A stretch of DNA of 6,550 nt from Methylomonas sp. GTDB lineage: Bacteria; Pseudomonadota; Gammaproteobacteria; Methylococcales; Methylomonadaceae. This document shows positions 6,488 to 6,550 of the stretch, piece after piece. The translations under genes and the position numbers were made by a program. Each line of letters begins with the position of its first letter. Positions within the stretch are counted from its first letter, which is position 1. The stretch spans positions 1 through 6,550 of the forward strand of contig JALXCS010000139.1 in assembly GCA_026990815.1 (NCBI GenBank). The letters are read 5' to 3'. Under the pieces are notes generated by a model that was given only the letters and a program-made list of their open reading frames with translations, was not told where the DNA came from and did no database searches.

Positions 6488-6550
6488 TCATGCAGCCTTA
6501 CGCTGAGCATTTCCAAAAAAAACTTCATGAGGGGTTTTAAAATTCAGCGT
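6488..6550 (-). CDS. IS30-family transposase, C-terminal fragment cut by the window edge
   Basis: Read on the minus strand, the last 20 codons before a TGA stop (6490-6488) include LNFKTPHEVFFG, the characteristic C-terminal signature of IS30-family DDE transposases (typically LN.KTP.EVF). The rest of the gene, including the DDE catalytic residues, lies to the right of the window, so it is not known whether the gene is intact. Its 3' end points at the toxin-antitoxin operon, and only 51 bp separate the two stop codons. The short length limits the evidence, but the motif is distinctive. Confidence 0.85.
   Translation of the reverse strand, partial: TLNFKTPHEVFFGNAQRKAA

Larger units (their letters stand above)
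6452..6550 (-). mobile_element. End of an IS30-family insertion sequence
   Basis: The transposase C-terminus and the repeat-like sequence outside it together mark one end of an IS30-family element extending to the right. The end near 6452 is approximate. The insertion lies directly downstream of the toxin gene, about 15 bp past its stop, without disrupting it. Confidence 0.75.

Noticed and set aside
1..6550. CRISPR array, tRNA or rRNA gene, or phage attachment site
   Set aside because: No regularly spaced repeats, cloverleaf, rRNA-like sequence or integrase was seen on either strand.

Overview
The window looks like chromosomal DNA of a proteobacterium with moderate-to-low GC. The evidence is a full-length single-chain glycine decarboxylase of about 970 residues, a GcvT ending in an LPFVPHxY-type tail, a YefM/Phd-like toxin-antitoxin pair, and an IS30-family insertion sequence at the right edge. 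I cannot fix the genus. The single-chain GcvP argues against lineages that split the protein into GcvP1 and GcvP2.

Layout. Positions 1-66 may hold the first 22 codons of an unrecognised leftward gene, preceded by a perfect TATAAT box. Positions 67-245 are the divergent leader region of the gcv operon. Positions 246-4289 carry gcvT and gcvP, 15 bp apart, both on the + strand and both with non-ATG starts (GTG and TTG). Positions 4290-4499 are non-coding. Positions 4500-5609 encode a short membrane transporter of the ion transporter superfamily (SLC13/ArsB/NhaD-like). Positions 5610-5855 are non-coding and end in a promoter/operator region. Positions 5856-6436 hold a two-gene toxin-antitoxin operon (Phd/YefM antitoxin, RelE/ParE toxin) whose reading frames overlap by 4 nt. 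From about 6450 to the window edge lies the end of an IS30-family element: a likely terminal inverted repeat, then the C-terminus of its transposase read leftward.

How the genes work together. GcvP decarboxylates glycine and loads the aminomethyl group onto lipoyl-GcvH. GcvT passes the one-carbon unit to tetrahydrofolate. GcvH and the L-protein (lipoamide dehydrogenase) are not in the window, so the system must be completed from elsewhere. The transporter has no visible functional tie to glycine cleavage. The toxin-antitoxin pair with its own operator, next to an insertion sequence, makes the right third look like accessory DNA beside a housekeeping operon.

I see no clearly novel system. The points most worth checking are the missing gcvH, the gcv leader (a small hairpin plus words resembling the glycine riboswitch core), the spaced palindrome in front of the toxin-antitoxin pair, and the IS30 junction.
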